A DNA stretch of 11,138 nt from an uncultured Peptococcaceae bacterium (GCA_902462325.1 CABQBF010000082.1:1-11138); one strand, 5' to 3'. Positions 1-7,028 are shown, numbered from the stretch's first letter. Numbers and translations: made by a program. Notes: generated from the letters alone by a model not told the origin.

Positions 1-1
1 G

Positions 2-391
2 GCGGCTAGTATGGCGGCGCAGGGTGATTTGTCCATCAGCGAGCTGCACATGCTGGAAGCGGTTTCGAAAAATGAGGAGCAGGGCAGAAGCATCAGCGCC
101 TTGGCGGCGGATTTGAAAATTACGCTGTCGTCGGTGACAATTGCGGTGAATAAGCTGGTCAAAAAAGGTTATGTAGAAAAAATCCGCTCGGAGCAGGATG
201 GCCGGCAGGTTTTTGTAAAGCTGACCAAGTTGGGCCGCAAGGTAAACGCAGGGCATTTGTATTTTCATGAAAACATGGTGCGCAATGTGAGCGAGGGCAT
301 GTCGGAGGACGAAAAAGAAATTCTGGTGCGAGCCATGAAAAATCTGAACAAATTTTTCAAGCGAAAACTTGAAACGAGGAATGAAGCATGA
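2..391 (+). CDS. fabT: FabT-like MarR-family transcriptional regulator of fatty acid synthesis (5' end outside the window)
   Basis: This is a winged helix-turn-helix protein of the MarR family, most like FabT, the acyl-ACP-dependent repressor of streptococcal and lactococcal fab genes. The frame is open to the window edge and the first ATG (position 11) sits only about eight residues before the region matching FabT residues about 33 onward (LSISELHMLEAV). Some 25 N-terminal residues are therefore probably missing, and ATG 11 is probably internal. Numbered from that ATG, the recognition helix region is about 37-52 (ITLSSVTIAVNKLVKKGY) and the wing carries RSEQDGRQVFVKLT (59-72) with the MarR D-x-R pair at D63 and R65. 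The C-terminal dimerisation helices include the FabT-like GMSEDEKE segment. Its TGA overlaps the fabH ATG (ATGA), which implies cotranscription and coupling. Known FabT binds DNA better with long-chain acyl-ACP. Its operator should lie upstream, outside this window, and I see none here. Confidence 0.9.
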   Translation, partial: AASMAAQGDLSISELHMLEAVSKNEEQGRSISALAADLKITLSSVTIAVNKLVKKGYVEKIRSEQDGRQVFVKLTKLGRKVNAGHLYFHENMVRNVSEGMSEDEKEILVRAMKNLNKFFKRKLETRNEA

Positions 392-1353
392 GTTTCACAA
401 TTTTAGGAACAGGCAGCGCTTTACCTGAGCGAATTGTCACCAATGAAGAGTTATCCCGTATGGTAGATACCAGCGATGATTGGATTCGCAGCCGCACTGG
501 CATTGGACAGCGACAGGTGTGCAGCAGTGAAAGTCTGACCGATTTGGCGTATCAGGCGGCGTTGCAAGCTTTGGAAGATAGCCGTTGTCAGGCCAATGAG
601 CTGGATTTGATTATCTGCGCTACCATCAGCGCCGATTACGCCACGCCGTCTTTGGCTTGTGTGCTGCAAATGCGTTTGGGCGCCCGTTGTCCGGCTTTTG
701 ATGTGAATGCGGCCTGCAGTGGGTTTCTGTATGGCTTGGATATTGCCGCTGGTTATTTTGCTCGCAATCCGCAGCAAAAGATTTTGCTGGTGGGAGCTGA
801 CGCCATGTCCAAACTGGTCGACTGGCAGGAACGCAGCACCTGCGTGCTGTTTGGCGATGGTGCTGGAGCCGCCGTATTGGGGCCGGGCGATGATTTACTG
901 ACCATTCAGCTTGGCGCCAAGGGTGATATTGCGCCGCTTTATGTGCCAAATGGCTGGGGCAACAGTCCGTTTTATCAGGCGAAGGAGCATCACCAGACGT
1001 CTTATCTGGTGATGGATGGGCAGGAAGTGTTCCGTTTTGCAGTAACTTCTATGGTGCAGACTGTGGAACAGGTGCTGCAAAGAGCTGGTGTGCGTAAGGA
1101 GGAGATTGCCTATCTATTGCCCCATCAGGCTAATATTCGCATCATTGACGCGGCAGTGAGCCGTTTGAAGATGCCGCAGGAAAAATGTTTGACCAATATT
1201 GCGCTGCGGGGGAATACATCCGCGGCTTGCGTGGCCATTTTGCTGGATGAGCAAAATCGGGCGGGCAGATTTCAAAAAGGTGATTTGCTGGTTCTGACCG
1301 CTTTTGGCGGCGGACTGACAACTGGCGCATGTATTTTGCGCTGGAATAAATAA
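388..1353 (+). CDS. fabH: Beta-ketoacyl-ACP synthase III (FabH), chain initiation
   Basis: FabH condenses a short acyl-CoA primer with malonyl-ACP to give the first beta-ketoacyl-ACP. The 321-residue length is normal for the family. The N-terminal thiolase half starts with ILGTGSALPERIVTNEEL and DDWIRSRTGI. The catalytic triad is visible as Cys110 (VNAACSGFLYGLD), His246 (LLPHQANIRII) and Asn276 (RGNTSAACVA). The C-terminal half ends with the usual TAFGGGLTTGACILRW. The ATG at 388 overlaps the stop of the regulator and has GAGGA at 376-380, seven bases upstream, so the start is well supported. Position in the operon (directly after fabT and before acpP) is the same as in streptococci. Whether the primer is acetyl-CoA or a branched acyl-CoA cannot be read from the sequence. 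Confidence 0.97.
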   Translation: MSFTILGTGSALPERIVTNEELSRMVDTSDDWIRSRTGIGQRQVCSSESLTDLAYQAALQALEDSRCQANELDLIICATISADYATPSLACVLQMRLGARCPAFDVNAACSGFLYGLDIAAGYFARNPQQKILLVGADAMSKLVDWQERSTCVLFGDGAGAAVLGPGDDLLTIQLGAKGDIAPLYVPNGWGNSPFYQAKEHHQTSYLVMDGQEVFRFAVTSMVQTVEQVLQRAGVRKEEIAYLLPHQANIRIIDAAVSRLKMPQEKCLTNIALRGNTSAACVAILLDEQNRAGRFQKGDLLVLTAFGGGLTTGACILRWNK

Positions 1354-1377
1354 TTTATTTTCAGGAGGAAACGAAAC

Positions 1378-1599
1378 ATGAGTACATTGGATAAAGTGGT
1401 AGAAATTTTGGTAGAAGCAAAAGATTTAGAAGCAGATAAAATCACAGCAGAAAGCACTTGGGACGATTTGGGCTTAGATTCGTTGGATACGGTAGAACTG
1501 GTTATGAACATGGAAGATGCTTTCGGCATCTCTTTGGAAATGACGGAAGATATGAAAACTGTTGGTGACGTTGTAAAAGCCATCGACGCAGCGAAATAG
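1378..1599 (+). CDS. acpP: Acyl carrier protein
   Basis: This 73-residue acidic protein carries the growing acyl chain on a 4'-phosphopantetheine arm in the cytoplasm. The attachment serine is Ser35 in the motif LGLDSLDTVELVM, at the start of helix II, and the rest follows the usual four-helix ACP pattern (EDAFGISLEMTEDMKTVGDVVKAI). An excellent ribosome binding site, AGGAGG at 1363-1368, lies nine bases before the ATG. It is preceded by a 24-bp gap after fabH, one of the longer gaps in the operon. The gene uses more A/T-ending codons (GAA, AAA, TTG) than its neighbours, as often seen for a very highly translated ACP. No separate promoter is obvious in the short gap. Its maturation enzyme (AcpS) is not in the window. 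Confidence 0.98.
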   Translation: MSTLDKVVEILVEAKDLEADKITAESTWDDLGLDSLDTVELVMNMEDAFGISLEMTEDMKTVGDVVKAIDAAK

Positions 1600-1603
1600 G
1601 TGA
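1598..1603 (+). promoter_or_regulatory. Ribosome binding site that decides the fabK start
   Basis: AGGTGA sits across the acpP stop codon, six bases before ATG 1609. The in-frame GTG at 1600 lies inside this Shine-Dalgarno sequence and so cannot use it, which argues for ATG 1609 as the true fabK start. Confidence 0.7.
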
Positions 1604-1608
1604 CAGTT

Positions 1609-2556
1609 ATGATTCAGACACCAATTTGCGATTTGCTGGGCATTCAGTATCCGGTGCTGCAAGGCGGTATGGCATGGATTGCCGATGCGGAGCTGGCAGC
1701 GGCAGTATCCAATGCCGGCGGTTTAGGAATTATTTCTGCTATGAATGCCGGTGGCGACTGGGTACGGGAACAGATTGGCAAAGCAAAATCGCTGACAGAT
1801 AAGCCTTTTGGCGTAAATATTATGCTGGCCAGTCCCCATGTGGAAGAAGTGGCCCATATTGTGGAGGAGGAACAGGTGGCAGTGGTGACCACTGGCGCGG
1901 GAAATCCGTCCAAATATATGAAAGATTGGCTGGCGGCGGGCATTCAGGTGATTCCAGTAGTGGCTTCCACTGCTATGGCCAAGTTGGTGGTACGCAATGG
2001 CGCCAGCGCTGTGATTGCAGAAGGCGGCGAATCCGGCGGCCACGTAGGCGAGTTGACCACCATGGTGCTAGTGCCGCAGGTTTGTGATGTGGTAGATGTG
2101 CCGGTCATTGCCGCCGGTGGGATTGCCGATGGTCGCGGCGTGGCGGCGGCATTTTATCTGGGTGCCGCTGGTGTGCAGATGGGTACGGCTTTTTTGGTAG
2201 CCAAAGAGTGTAATGTGCATCAGAATTATAAAGAAAAGGTGCTGAAAGCCAAGGATATTGATACGATGACCACTGGCAAACGGTTGGGTCATCCAGTGCG
2301 CGTGTTGAAAAATCCCTTTTCCCGTGCGTATGCCAAGCTAGAATATGACAGCAGCGTTGCCGATGGGCAGTTGGAACAGTTCGGCGCCGGCTCATTGCGG
2401 CGGGCTGCAGTGGAAGGCGACGTGCAGAAGGGTTCCTTTATGTGCGGACAGATTGCTGGTATGATTCATGAAGAACATACAGCAGCCGAAATTGTAAACA
2501 CCATTATGGCACAGACGGAACAGATTTTGACGGGGGGTTGCCCATGGGTAAAATAG
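1609..2556 (+). CDS. fabK: Enoyl-ACP reductase II (FabK), FMN-dependent
   Basis: FabK reduces trans-2-enoyl-ACP with NAD(P)H through FMN, the last step of each elongation cycle. It is a TIM-barrel protein of the nitropropane dioxygenase (NPD) superfamily, 315 residues from ATG 1609. It matches the pneumococcal enzyme along its length: YPVLQGGMAWIADAELAAAV near the N-terminus, GVNIMLASP, VVTTGAGNPSKYM, AVIAEGGESGGHVGELTTM with the catalytic histidine as His145 (His144 in Streptococcus pneumoniae), PVIAAGGIADGRGVAAAF and GAAGVQMGTAFLVAKE. There is no four-cysteine C-terminal motif, unlike the paralogue at 4195-5307. An upstream in-frame GTG (1600) abuts the acpP stop, but ATG 1609 has the better ribosome binding site. 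The 3' end overlaps fabD by 13 bp. No FabI is present, so FabK is the only clear enoyl reductase here. Confidence 0.95.
   Translation: MIQTPICDLLGIQYPVLQGGMAWIADAELAAAVSNAGGLGIISAMNAGGDWVREQIGKAKSLTDKPFGVNIMLASPHVEEVAHIVEEEQVAVVTTGAGNPSKYMKDWLAAGIQVIPVVASTAMAKLVVRNGASAVIAEGGESGGHVGELTTMVLVPQVCDVVDVPVIAAGGIADGRGVAAAFYLGAAGVQMGTAFLVAKECNVHQNYKEKVLKAKDIDTMTTGKRLGHPVRVLKNPFSRAYAKLEYDSSVADGQLEQFGAGSLRRAAVEGDVQKGSFMCGQIAGMIHEEHTAAEIVNTIMAQTEQILTGGCPWVK
2532..2548 (+). promoter_or_regulatory. Unusual translation start site of fabD inside the fabK 3' end
   Basis: A run of six G (2532-2537) is the only Shine-Dalgarno-like sequence for ATG 2544, six bases away. The start codon sits in the palindrome CCCATGGG (2541-2548), and the G run could pair with CCC (2541-2543). 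Initiation may therefore depend on ribosomes translating through to the fabK stop at 2554-2556. An in-frame TTG at 2538 would add two residues but is too close to the G run. Confidence 0.5.
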
Positions 2557-3458
2557 CACTGCTTTTTGCCGGTCAGGGGGCCCAGTATCCCGGCATGGGA
2601 AAAGATTTTTATGAACAAAATCCAGCGGCGCGGGAAGTTTTTGTGAAGCTGGAGCAGCAGCGGCCCAGCACTATGCAACAGTGCTTTACCGGCAGCAAAG
2701 AGGAATTGTCCCTCACGCTGAACACCCAGCCTTGCCTATTTGCGGTGGATTATGCCATCGCAAAGGCTGTAGAGCAGGCCGGTATTCGGGCGGACGCGGT
2801 GGCAGGGTTTTCGCTGGGCGAAATTCCAGCGCTGGCGTTTGCCGGTCTATTGGATTTGGAGCAAGCTTTTGCTTTGGTATGCCGCCGGGCGGCGGTGATG
2901 CAGCAAGCAGCCGAGCAGCATCCAGGCAGTATGCAGGCAGTGCTAAAATTGCCGGCGGAGCGCGTTATAGAATTGGCTGCGCCCTATAGTGATGTGTTTC
3001 CGGTCAATTATAATAGTCCTGAGCAGACTGCAGTGGCAGGACAGCCGGAGCAACTACAGGCTTTTGCCGCCGATGTGAAGGCGGCTGGGGGCAGAGCAGT
3101 GCCGTTGGCAGTCAGCGGCGCTTTCCATAGCCCCTATATGGACAGTGCGGCAGAAGCGTTGGCCGACTATATGCAGACGGTGGCGGTGCAGGAAGGAACC
3201 TGCGCTGTCTACGCCAATCGCACAGCACAGCCTTATACGGTTGCTGCAGCCAGAGCCTTAATAGCCAGTCAGGTCAATCATCCGGTGCAGTGGGTGAAAA
3301 CTATCCGGCAGATGCTAACTGACGGCGTAGATTGTTTTGTGGAAGTAGGACCGGGCAAAACCTTATCCGGTCTGGTGAAAAAAATAACTGCCAATGCCCA
3401 GGTTTATAAAGCAGAAAATTTAGAGGACTTGGCAGCATTGCAGCAGAGTCGAGGATAA
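2544..3458 (+). CDS. fabD: Malonyl-CoA:ACP transacylase (FabD)
   Basis: FabD moves malonyl groups from CoA to AcpP. It has 304 residues, as usual for the family. Visible landmarks are the oxyanion loop GQGAQYPGMG (Gln11), the nucleophile Ser90 in GFSLGE, the substrate-carboxylate arginine Arg115 (CRRAAVMQ) and the catalytic His195 in SGAFHSPYM. The later NRTAQPY, HPVQWVKTI and VEVGPGKTLSGLVKKI segments are also typical. The residue before the nucleophile is Phe instead of the His of GHSLGE. Some Gram-positive FabDs also vary here, but the next residues (IPALAF for the usual YSALVA) are also divergent. All catalytic residues are retained, so I expect activity. ATG 2544 gives the standard MGKIALLFAGQGAQ start and overlaps fabK by 13 bp, implying coupled translation. 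Confidence 0.96.
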   Translation: MGKIALLFAGQGAQYPGMGKDFYEQNPAAREVFVKLEQQRPSTMQQCFTGSKEELSLTLNTQPCLFAVDYAIAKAVEQAGIRADAVAGFSLGEIPALAFAGLLDLEQAFALVCRRAAVMQQAAEQHPGSMQAVLKLPAERVIELAAPYSDVFPVNYNSPEQTAVAGQPEQLQAFAADVKAAGGRAVPLAVSGAFHSPYMDSAAEALADYMQTVAVQEGTCAVYANRTAQPYTVAAARALIASQVNHPVQWVKTIRQMLTDGVDCFVEVGPGKTLSGLVKKITANAQVYKAENLEDLAALQQSRG

Positions 3459-3473
3459 AGGCAGGTATGCCAA

Positions 3474-4214
3474 ATGTTAAAAGATAAAATTGCGTTTGTA
3501 ACAGGAGCCTCCAGGGGCATTGGCAGAGCCATTGCTCTGGAAATGGCTCGGAATGGCGCTGATGTGGCTATCTGCTATAGCTCCAACGAGCAAGCGGCAG
3601 AAGCGGTTTGCGCAGAAATCCGCGCATTGGGCCGCGACGCGCAGGCCTATCGCTGTGACGTCAGCGATTATCAGCAGTGCAGTGATGCGGTGAAAGCGGC
3701 CATTGCCCATTTTGGCAAGTTAGATATTTTGGTCAACAATGCCGGCATCACCAAAGATAATTTATTGCTGATGATGAAAGAAGAAGAATTTGACCGCGTG
3801 ATTGCCACCAATTTGAAGGGTGCGTTTCATATGATGAAGCATGCAGGCGCACATTTTTTAAAGCGGAAGCAGGGCACTATCATCAATATCGCTTCGGTAT
3901 CAGGCATGATGGGTAATGCGGGGCAGGCCAATTATGCGGCGGCTAAAGCGGGCCTGATTGGATTGACCAAAACGGCGGCCAAAGAACTGGCAGCCCGCGG
4001 GATTACCTGCAATGCCATTGCGCCGGGATTTATTACTACCGATATGACCCAGCAGCTCAGTGATAAACAGAAAGAGGCAGTTATCGGCGCGATTCCATTG
4101 AAACGGATGGGACAGCCGGAGGATATTGCCCATTTAGCGGTCTTTTTAGCCAGTCCGCTGGCAAGTTATATCACAGGGGAGGTCATCAAGGTCGATGGAG
4201 GAATTTACATTTAA
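3474..4214 (+). CDS. fabG: 3-oxoacyl-ACP reductase (FabG), NADPH-dependent
   Basis: FabG is a short-chain dehydrogenase/reductase that reduces beta-ketoacyl-ACP to the 3-hydroxy form. The 246 residues contain the Rossmann cofactor loop TGASRGIG (10-17), the NNAG motif (88-91), the structural Asn113, and the catalytic Ser141, Tyr154 and Lys158 (NIASVSGMMGNAGQANYAAAK). The C-terminus is the normal ITGEVIKVDGGIYI. The start ATG 3474 lies 15 bp after the fabD stop with a modest GGCAGG (3460-3465) eight bases before it. An earlier ATG at 3467 is out of frame. The gene's last 20 bp also encode the start of the downstream flavoprotein gene in another frame. Confidence 0.97.
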   Translation: MLKDKIAFVTGASRGIGRAIALEMARNGADVAICYSSNEQAAEAVCAEIRALGRDAQAYRCDVSDYQQCSDAVKAAIAHFGKLDILVNNAGITKDNLLLMMKEEEFDRVIATNLKGAFHMMKHAGAHFLKRKQGTIINIASVSGMMGNAGQANYAAAKAGLIGLTKTAAKELAARGITCNAIAPGFITTDMTQQLSDKQKEAVIGAIPLKRMGQPEDIAHLAVFLASPLASYITGEVIKVDGGIYI

Positions 4215-5307
4215 GTGGCCGGGAGCGGGCTTTGCCATCGGCGATTTGCAGGTGCCGGTTCCTATTGTGCAGGGCGGTATGGGCATTGGCGTTTCTGGGC
4301 GCAGGCTGGCTGCAGCAGTGGCCAACCAGGGTGGCGTTGGTGTGCTTTCAGCGGTAGGCTTGGGCTATCTGGGTTTGCCCTGTGAGATAGAAGCACAAGA
4401 AGGCGACAGCCACAATATCACCATGTTGCGGCAGGAATTGCGCAAAGCTCGCCAGCAGACTAGGGGTGTGCTGGGCGTCAATATTATGGTAGCCATCCGG
4501 GAGTTTACCGAAACAGCCCGGGCAGCCATTGAAGAAGGGGCTGATATTATTTTTGCCGGTGCAGGCTTGCCGCTTAATCTGCCCGCTTGCCTGACAGAAC
4601 GGGCCAAAACTAAGCTGGTGCCCATTGTATCGTCGGCTAAGGCTGCCAGATTAATTGCCAAGCGCTGGATGAGCAAATATCACTATGCGCCGGACGCTTT
4701 TGTGCTGGAGGGCCCTAAGGCCGGCGGACATCTGGGTTTTGCTTTAGAAGAAATTGACCATCCAGATTATCAGTTGGAGGCCTTGCTGCCGCAGGTGGTG
4801 AAAGCTGCCAAAGAGATTGGTGCAGAGGCAGGCAAATCCATTCCGGTGATTGCCGCTGGCGGTGTTTACACCGGCGCCGATATCTACAACATGCAGCGGT
4901 TGGGCGCAGATGCTGTACAGATGGCTACCCGCTTTGTGGCTACTGAAGAATGCGACGCTGCCGATGCCTTTAAGCAGGCTTATCTGAATTGTTGCCAGGA
5001 AGACATTGCCATTATTCAAAGCCCGGTAGGCTTGCCGGGACGGGCTATTTTTAATGATTTTCTGGCACAGGCCAAAGCAGGTTTGAAACGGCCCAAGGTT
5101 TGTGCGCGGCATTGTATTACCACTTGCAAAGAGGAAGCCAGTCCCTACTGCATTTCGTCAGCGCTGCTTCATGCGGTGCATGGCCGTCTGGATCAGGGCT
5201 TTGCTTTCGTGGGCGCGAATGGCTATCGCATTGATAAAATTCTCACAGTGCCTGCCTTGCTGCAGGAACTGGCTGAGGGCTATGCGCAGCAGTTGGCTGC
5301 GGAATAG
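4195..5307 (+). CDS. FabX-like NPD-family flavoprotein with C-terminal cysteine cluster; candidate unsaturated fatty acid enzyme
   Basis: This 370-residue TIM-barrel flavoprotein belongs to the nitropropane dioxygenase/nitronate monooxygenase superfamily but is clearly different from FabK. It has IGDLQVPVPIVQGGMGIGVS near the N-terminus, GVNIMVAI, FAGAGLPLNLP, the catalytic-histidine motif EGPKAGGHLGF (His179), VIAAGGVYTGADI, GADAVQMATRFVATEECDA and SPVGLPGRAIF. Near the C-terminus is C303-x3-C307-x3-C311-x7-C319 followed by GFAFVGANGYRIDKIL. From memory, Helicobacter pylori FabX shares this layout, including a C-x3-C-x3-C-x(n)-C set holding a [4Fe-4S] cluster. FabX dehydrogenates and isomerises a C10 acyl-ACP to cis-3-decenoyl-ACP. 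The gene sits between fabG and fabF and overlaps fabG by 20 bp. I infer an acyl-ACP substrate. Automatic annotation would probably say nitronate monooxygenase, which the context does not support. ATG 4195 has AGGGGAGG 12 bases upstream. Confidence 0.85.
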   Translation: MEEFTFKWPGAGFAIGDLQVPVPIVQGGMGIGVSGRRLAAAVANQGGVGVLSAVGLGYLGLPCEIEAQEGDSHNITMLRQELRKARQQTRGVLGVNIMVAIREFTETARAAIEEGADIIFAGAGLPLNLPACLTERAKTKLVPIVSSAKAARLIAKRWMSKYHYAPDAFVLEGPKAGGHLGFALEEIDHPDYQLEALLPQVVKAAKEIGAEAGKSIPVIAAGGVYTGADIYNMQRLGADAVQMATRFVATEECDAADAFKQAYLNCCQEDIAIIQSPVGLPGRAIFNDFLAQAKAGLKRPKVCARHCITTCKEEASPYCISSALLHAVHGRLDQGFAFVGANGYRIDKILTVPALLQELAEGYAQQLAAE

Positions 5308-5316
5308 GAGGTTTAC

Positions 5317-6558
5317 ATGAAACGTGTTGTAATAACAGGGATGGGCGTTATTTCGCCAGTAGGCAATGATGTGCCGTCCTTTTGGAATAGTTTGGTTACG
5401 GGAACCTGCGGTATCGGGCCAATTACCGCTTTTGATACTGCCGCATATAAGGTGAAGCTGGCAGCGGAAGTGAAGGATTTTAATCCGCTGCTGTATATGG
5501 ATAAACAGGAGGCTCGCAAGCAGGACAAATTCTCCCAATATGCTGTGGCTGCAGCATCACAGGCTATGACCGACAGCGGGCTGCAAAGCGGTGAAAATAT
5601 TGATCCCTTCCGTTTGGGCGTGTATATCGGTACCGGTACCGGCGGTATGCAAACATTTTTGACTGAGTCGGAAAAATTGTTGGAGAAAGGTCCCAGCCGC
5701 ACGTCGCCATTTTTTATTCCCATGATGATTGGCAATATGGCGTCCGGCAATGTGGCGCTCAAATTTCAGGCCAAAGGCCCGTCGTTGCCAATTATGACAG
5801 CCTGTGCTACCTCCACCAATGCCATCGGTGAAGCCTATCGCACTATCAAGCATGGCTATGCCGATGCGATTATTGCCGGCGGTACGGAAGCCACCATCGT
5901 GACACTGGCCGTGTCCGGTTTTACCAACTGCATGGCATTGACGCAAAATCCTGATGCAGACAGTGCGTCCATTCCCTTTGATAAACGGCGCAGCGGTTTT
6001 GTGATGGGCGAAGGCTCCGGCGTTGTGGTGCTGGAAGAATATGAACATGCCGCAGCGCGGGGCGCCCATATTTACGGTGAGGTATGCGGCTATGGCAATA
6101 CCAATGACGCCCATCATATGACTGCGCCTGATCCGGATGCTTTGGGCAGTTCCAGAGCCATTCTGATGGCGGCAGAAGAAGCTGGTATCAGCGAGGCAGA
6201 TGAAATTTATATCAACGCCCACGGCACCAGCACGCCGATGAACGATAAAACCGAAACGAAAGCTATTAAGCTAGCGCTGGGTGAAATTGCAGCTCGCAAG
6301 GCCCATATCAGTTCCACCAAATCTATGACCGGCCATATGCTGGGGGCGGCTGGCGGCGTGGAAGCCATCGCCACTGTTTTAGCCTTAAAGAATGGGATCA
6401 TTCCGCCCACCATCGGTTATGTGGAGCCAGACCCTGAGTGCGATTTGAATTATACGCCCAATCAGGCAGTGCAGGCTGCTGTTACACTAGGAATTTCTAC
6501 GTCCCTGGGCTTTGGCGGACATAACGGCTGCCTGGCTTTTCGCAAATTTGAACCATAG
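5317..6558 (+). CDS. fabF: Beta-ketoacyl-ACP synthase II (FabF), chain elongation
   Basis: FabF condenses acyl-ACP with malonyl-ACP during elongation. Its 413 residues are normal for FabF. The catalytic set is Cys163 (IMTACATSTNAIGEAYR), His302 (INAHGTSTPMND), Lys335 and His340 (STKSMTGHMLGAAGG). The gatekeeper-region GFGGHNG is at 398-404. The start is clear: AGGAGG at 5306-5311, which includes the stop region of the previous gene, lies five bases before ATG 5317. It is the only elongating condensing enzyme in the window, so it would have to extend both saturated and any unsaturated intermediates. There is no FabB-type partner here. Confidence 0.97.
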   Translation: MKRVVITGMGVISPVGNDVPSFWNSLVTGTCGIGPITAFDTAAYKVKLAAEVKDFNPLLYMDKQEARKQDKFSQYAVAAASQAMTDSGLQSGENIDPFRLGVYIGTGTGGMQTFLTESEKLLEKGPSRTSPFFIPMMIGNMASGNVALKFQAKGPSLPIMTACATSTNAIGEAYRTIKHGYADAIIAGGTEATIVTLAVSGFTNCMALTQNPDADSASIPFDKRRSGFVMGEGSGVVVLEEYEHAAARGAHIYGEVCGYGNTNDAHHMTAPDPDALGSSRAILMAAEEAGISEADEIYINAHGTSTPMNDKTETKAIKLALGEIAARKAHISSTKSMTGHMLGAAGGVEAIATVLALKNGIIPPTIGYVEPDPECDLNYTPNQAVQAAVTLGISTSLGFGGHNGCLAFRKFEP

Positions 6559-6570
6559 GAGTCATGCTTT

Positions 6571-7017
6571 ATGAAAATAGAAGAAATTAAAGAGCTGATT
6601 CAGGCGTTAGAGCAGTCTACGCTGACCTCTTTAGAGGTGAGCCAGGGCAATGACAGCGTGCGGCTGGAAAAAAATTATGCGGCAGCGGTTGGGCAGGTTG
6701 CCCCAATCAGCGTGCCGGTTTCGATGGAATCAACCGCTGAGAAAACTGCGCCGGCAGAGCCGACACCAGCGCCGCAGCCAAAAGGCAGCGCAGTCACCTG
6801 TCCGTTGGTAGGTGTGTTTTATGCGGCGGCTTCGCCGGAAGACGAGCCCTTCGTTACGGTGGGCAGCACCGTGAAAAAAGGCGACGTGTTGTGCATTGTA
6901 GAGGCGATGAAGCTAATGAATGAAATTACCGCCGAAAAAGACGGCGTGGTTACTCAAATCTGCGCGGAAAACGGTCAGGTCGTAGAATATGGCCAGCCTT
7001 TGTTTTATCTGGCTTAG
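6571..7017 (+). CDS. accB: Biotin carboxyl carrier protein of acetyl-CoA carboxylase (AccB)
   Basis: AccB carries carboxybiotin between the biotin carboxylase (AccC) and carboxyltransferase (AccA/AccD) halves of acetyl-CoA carboxylase. The 148-residue protein has an N-terminal segment with the family start MKIEEIKELIQALEQS, a Pro/Ala-rich flexible linker at about 44-72, and a C-terminal biotinyl domain with the biotin-accepting Lys114 in EAMKLMNEI. The domain begins with the usual CPLVGVFY and ends with VEYGQPLFYLA. AGGAG at 6557-6561 lies nine bases before ATG 6571. An ATG at 6564 is out of frame. Biotin protein ligase (BirA), needed to modify Lys114, is not in the window. Confidence 0.97.
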   Translation: MKIEEIKELIQALEQSTLTSLEVSQGNDSVRLEKNYAAAVGQVAPISVPVSMESTAEKTAPAEPTPAPQPKGSAVTCPLVGVFYAAASPEDEPFVTVGSTVKKGDVLCIVEAMKLMNEITAEKDGVVTQICAENGQVVEYGQPLFYLA

Positions 7018-7028
7018 GAGGATGCAGC

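Noticed and set aside
606..615. TTTGATTATC resembling part of a FabT operator, in fabH
   Set aside because: Only one half of the palindrome is present, and the bases are explained by the conserved DLIIC coding segment. A working FabT site would be expected upstream of fabT or acpP.
626..949. Long open frames on the minus strand opposite fabH, fabK, fabF and accC
   Set aside because: They lie antisense to genes with full catalytic motifs, lack recognisable domains, and are the usual shadows of codon bias.
4195..5307. Plain nitronate monooxygenase in nitroalkane detoxification
   Set aside because: The C-terminal four-cysteine motif and the position inside a FAS II operon fit a FabX-like acyl-ACP enzyme better. 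The family assignment alone does not show nitronate activity.
5628..5641. 14-bp palindrome CGGTACCGGTACCG in fabF
   Set aside because: It results from two adjacent Gly-Thr codon pairs in the conserved GTGTGG motif, so coding constraint explains it.
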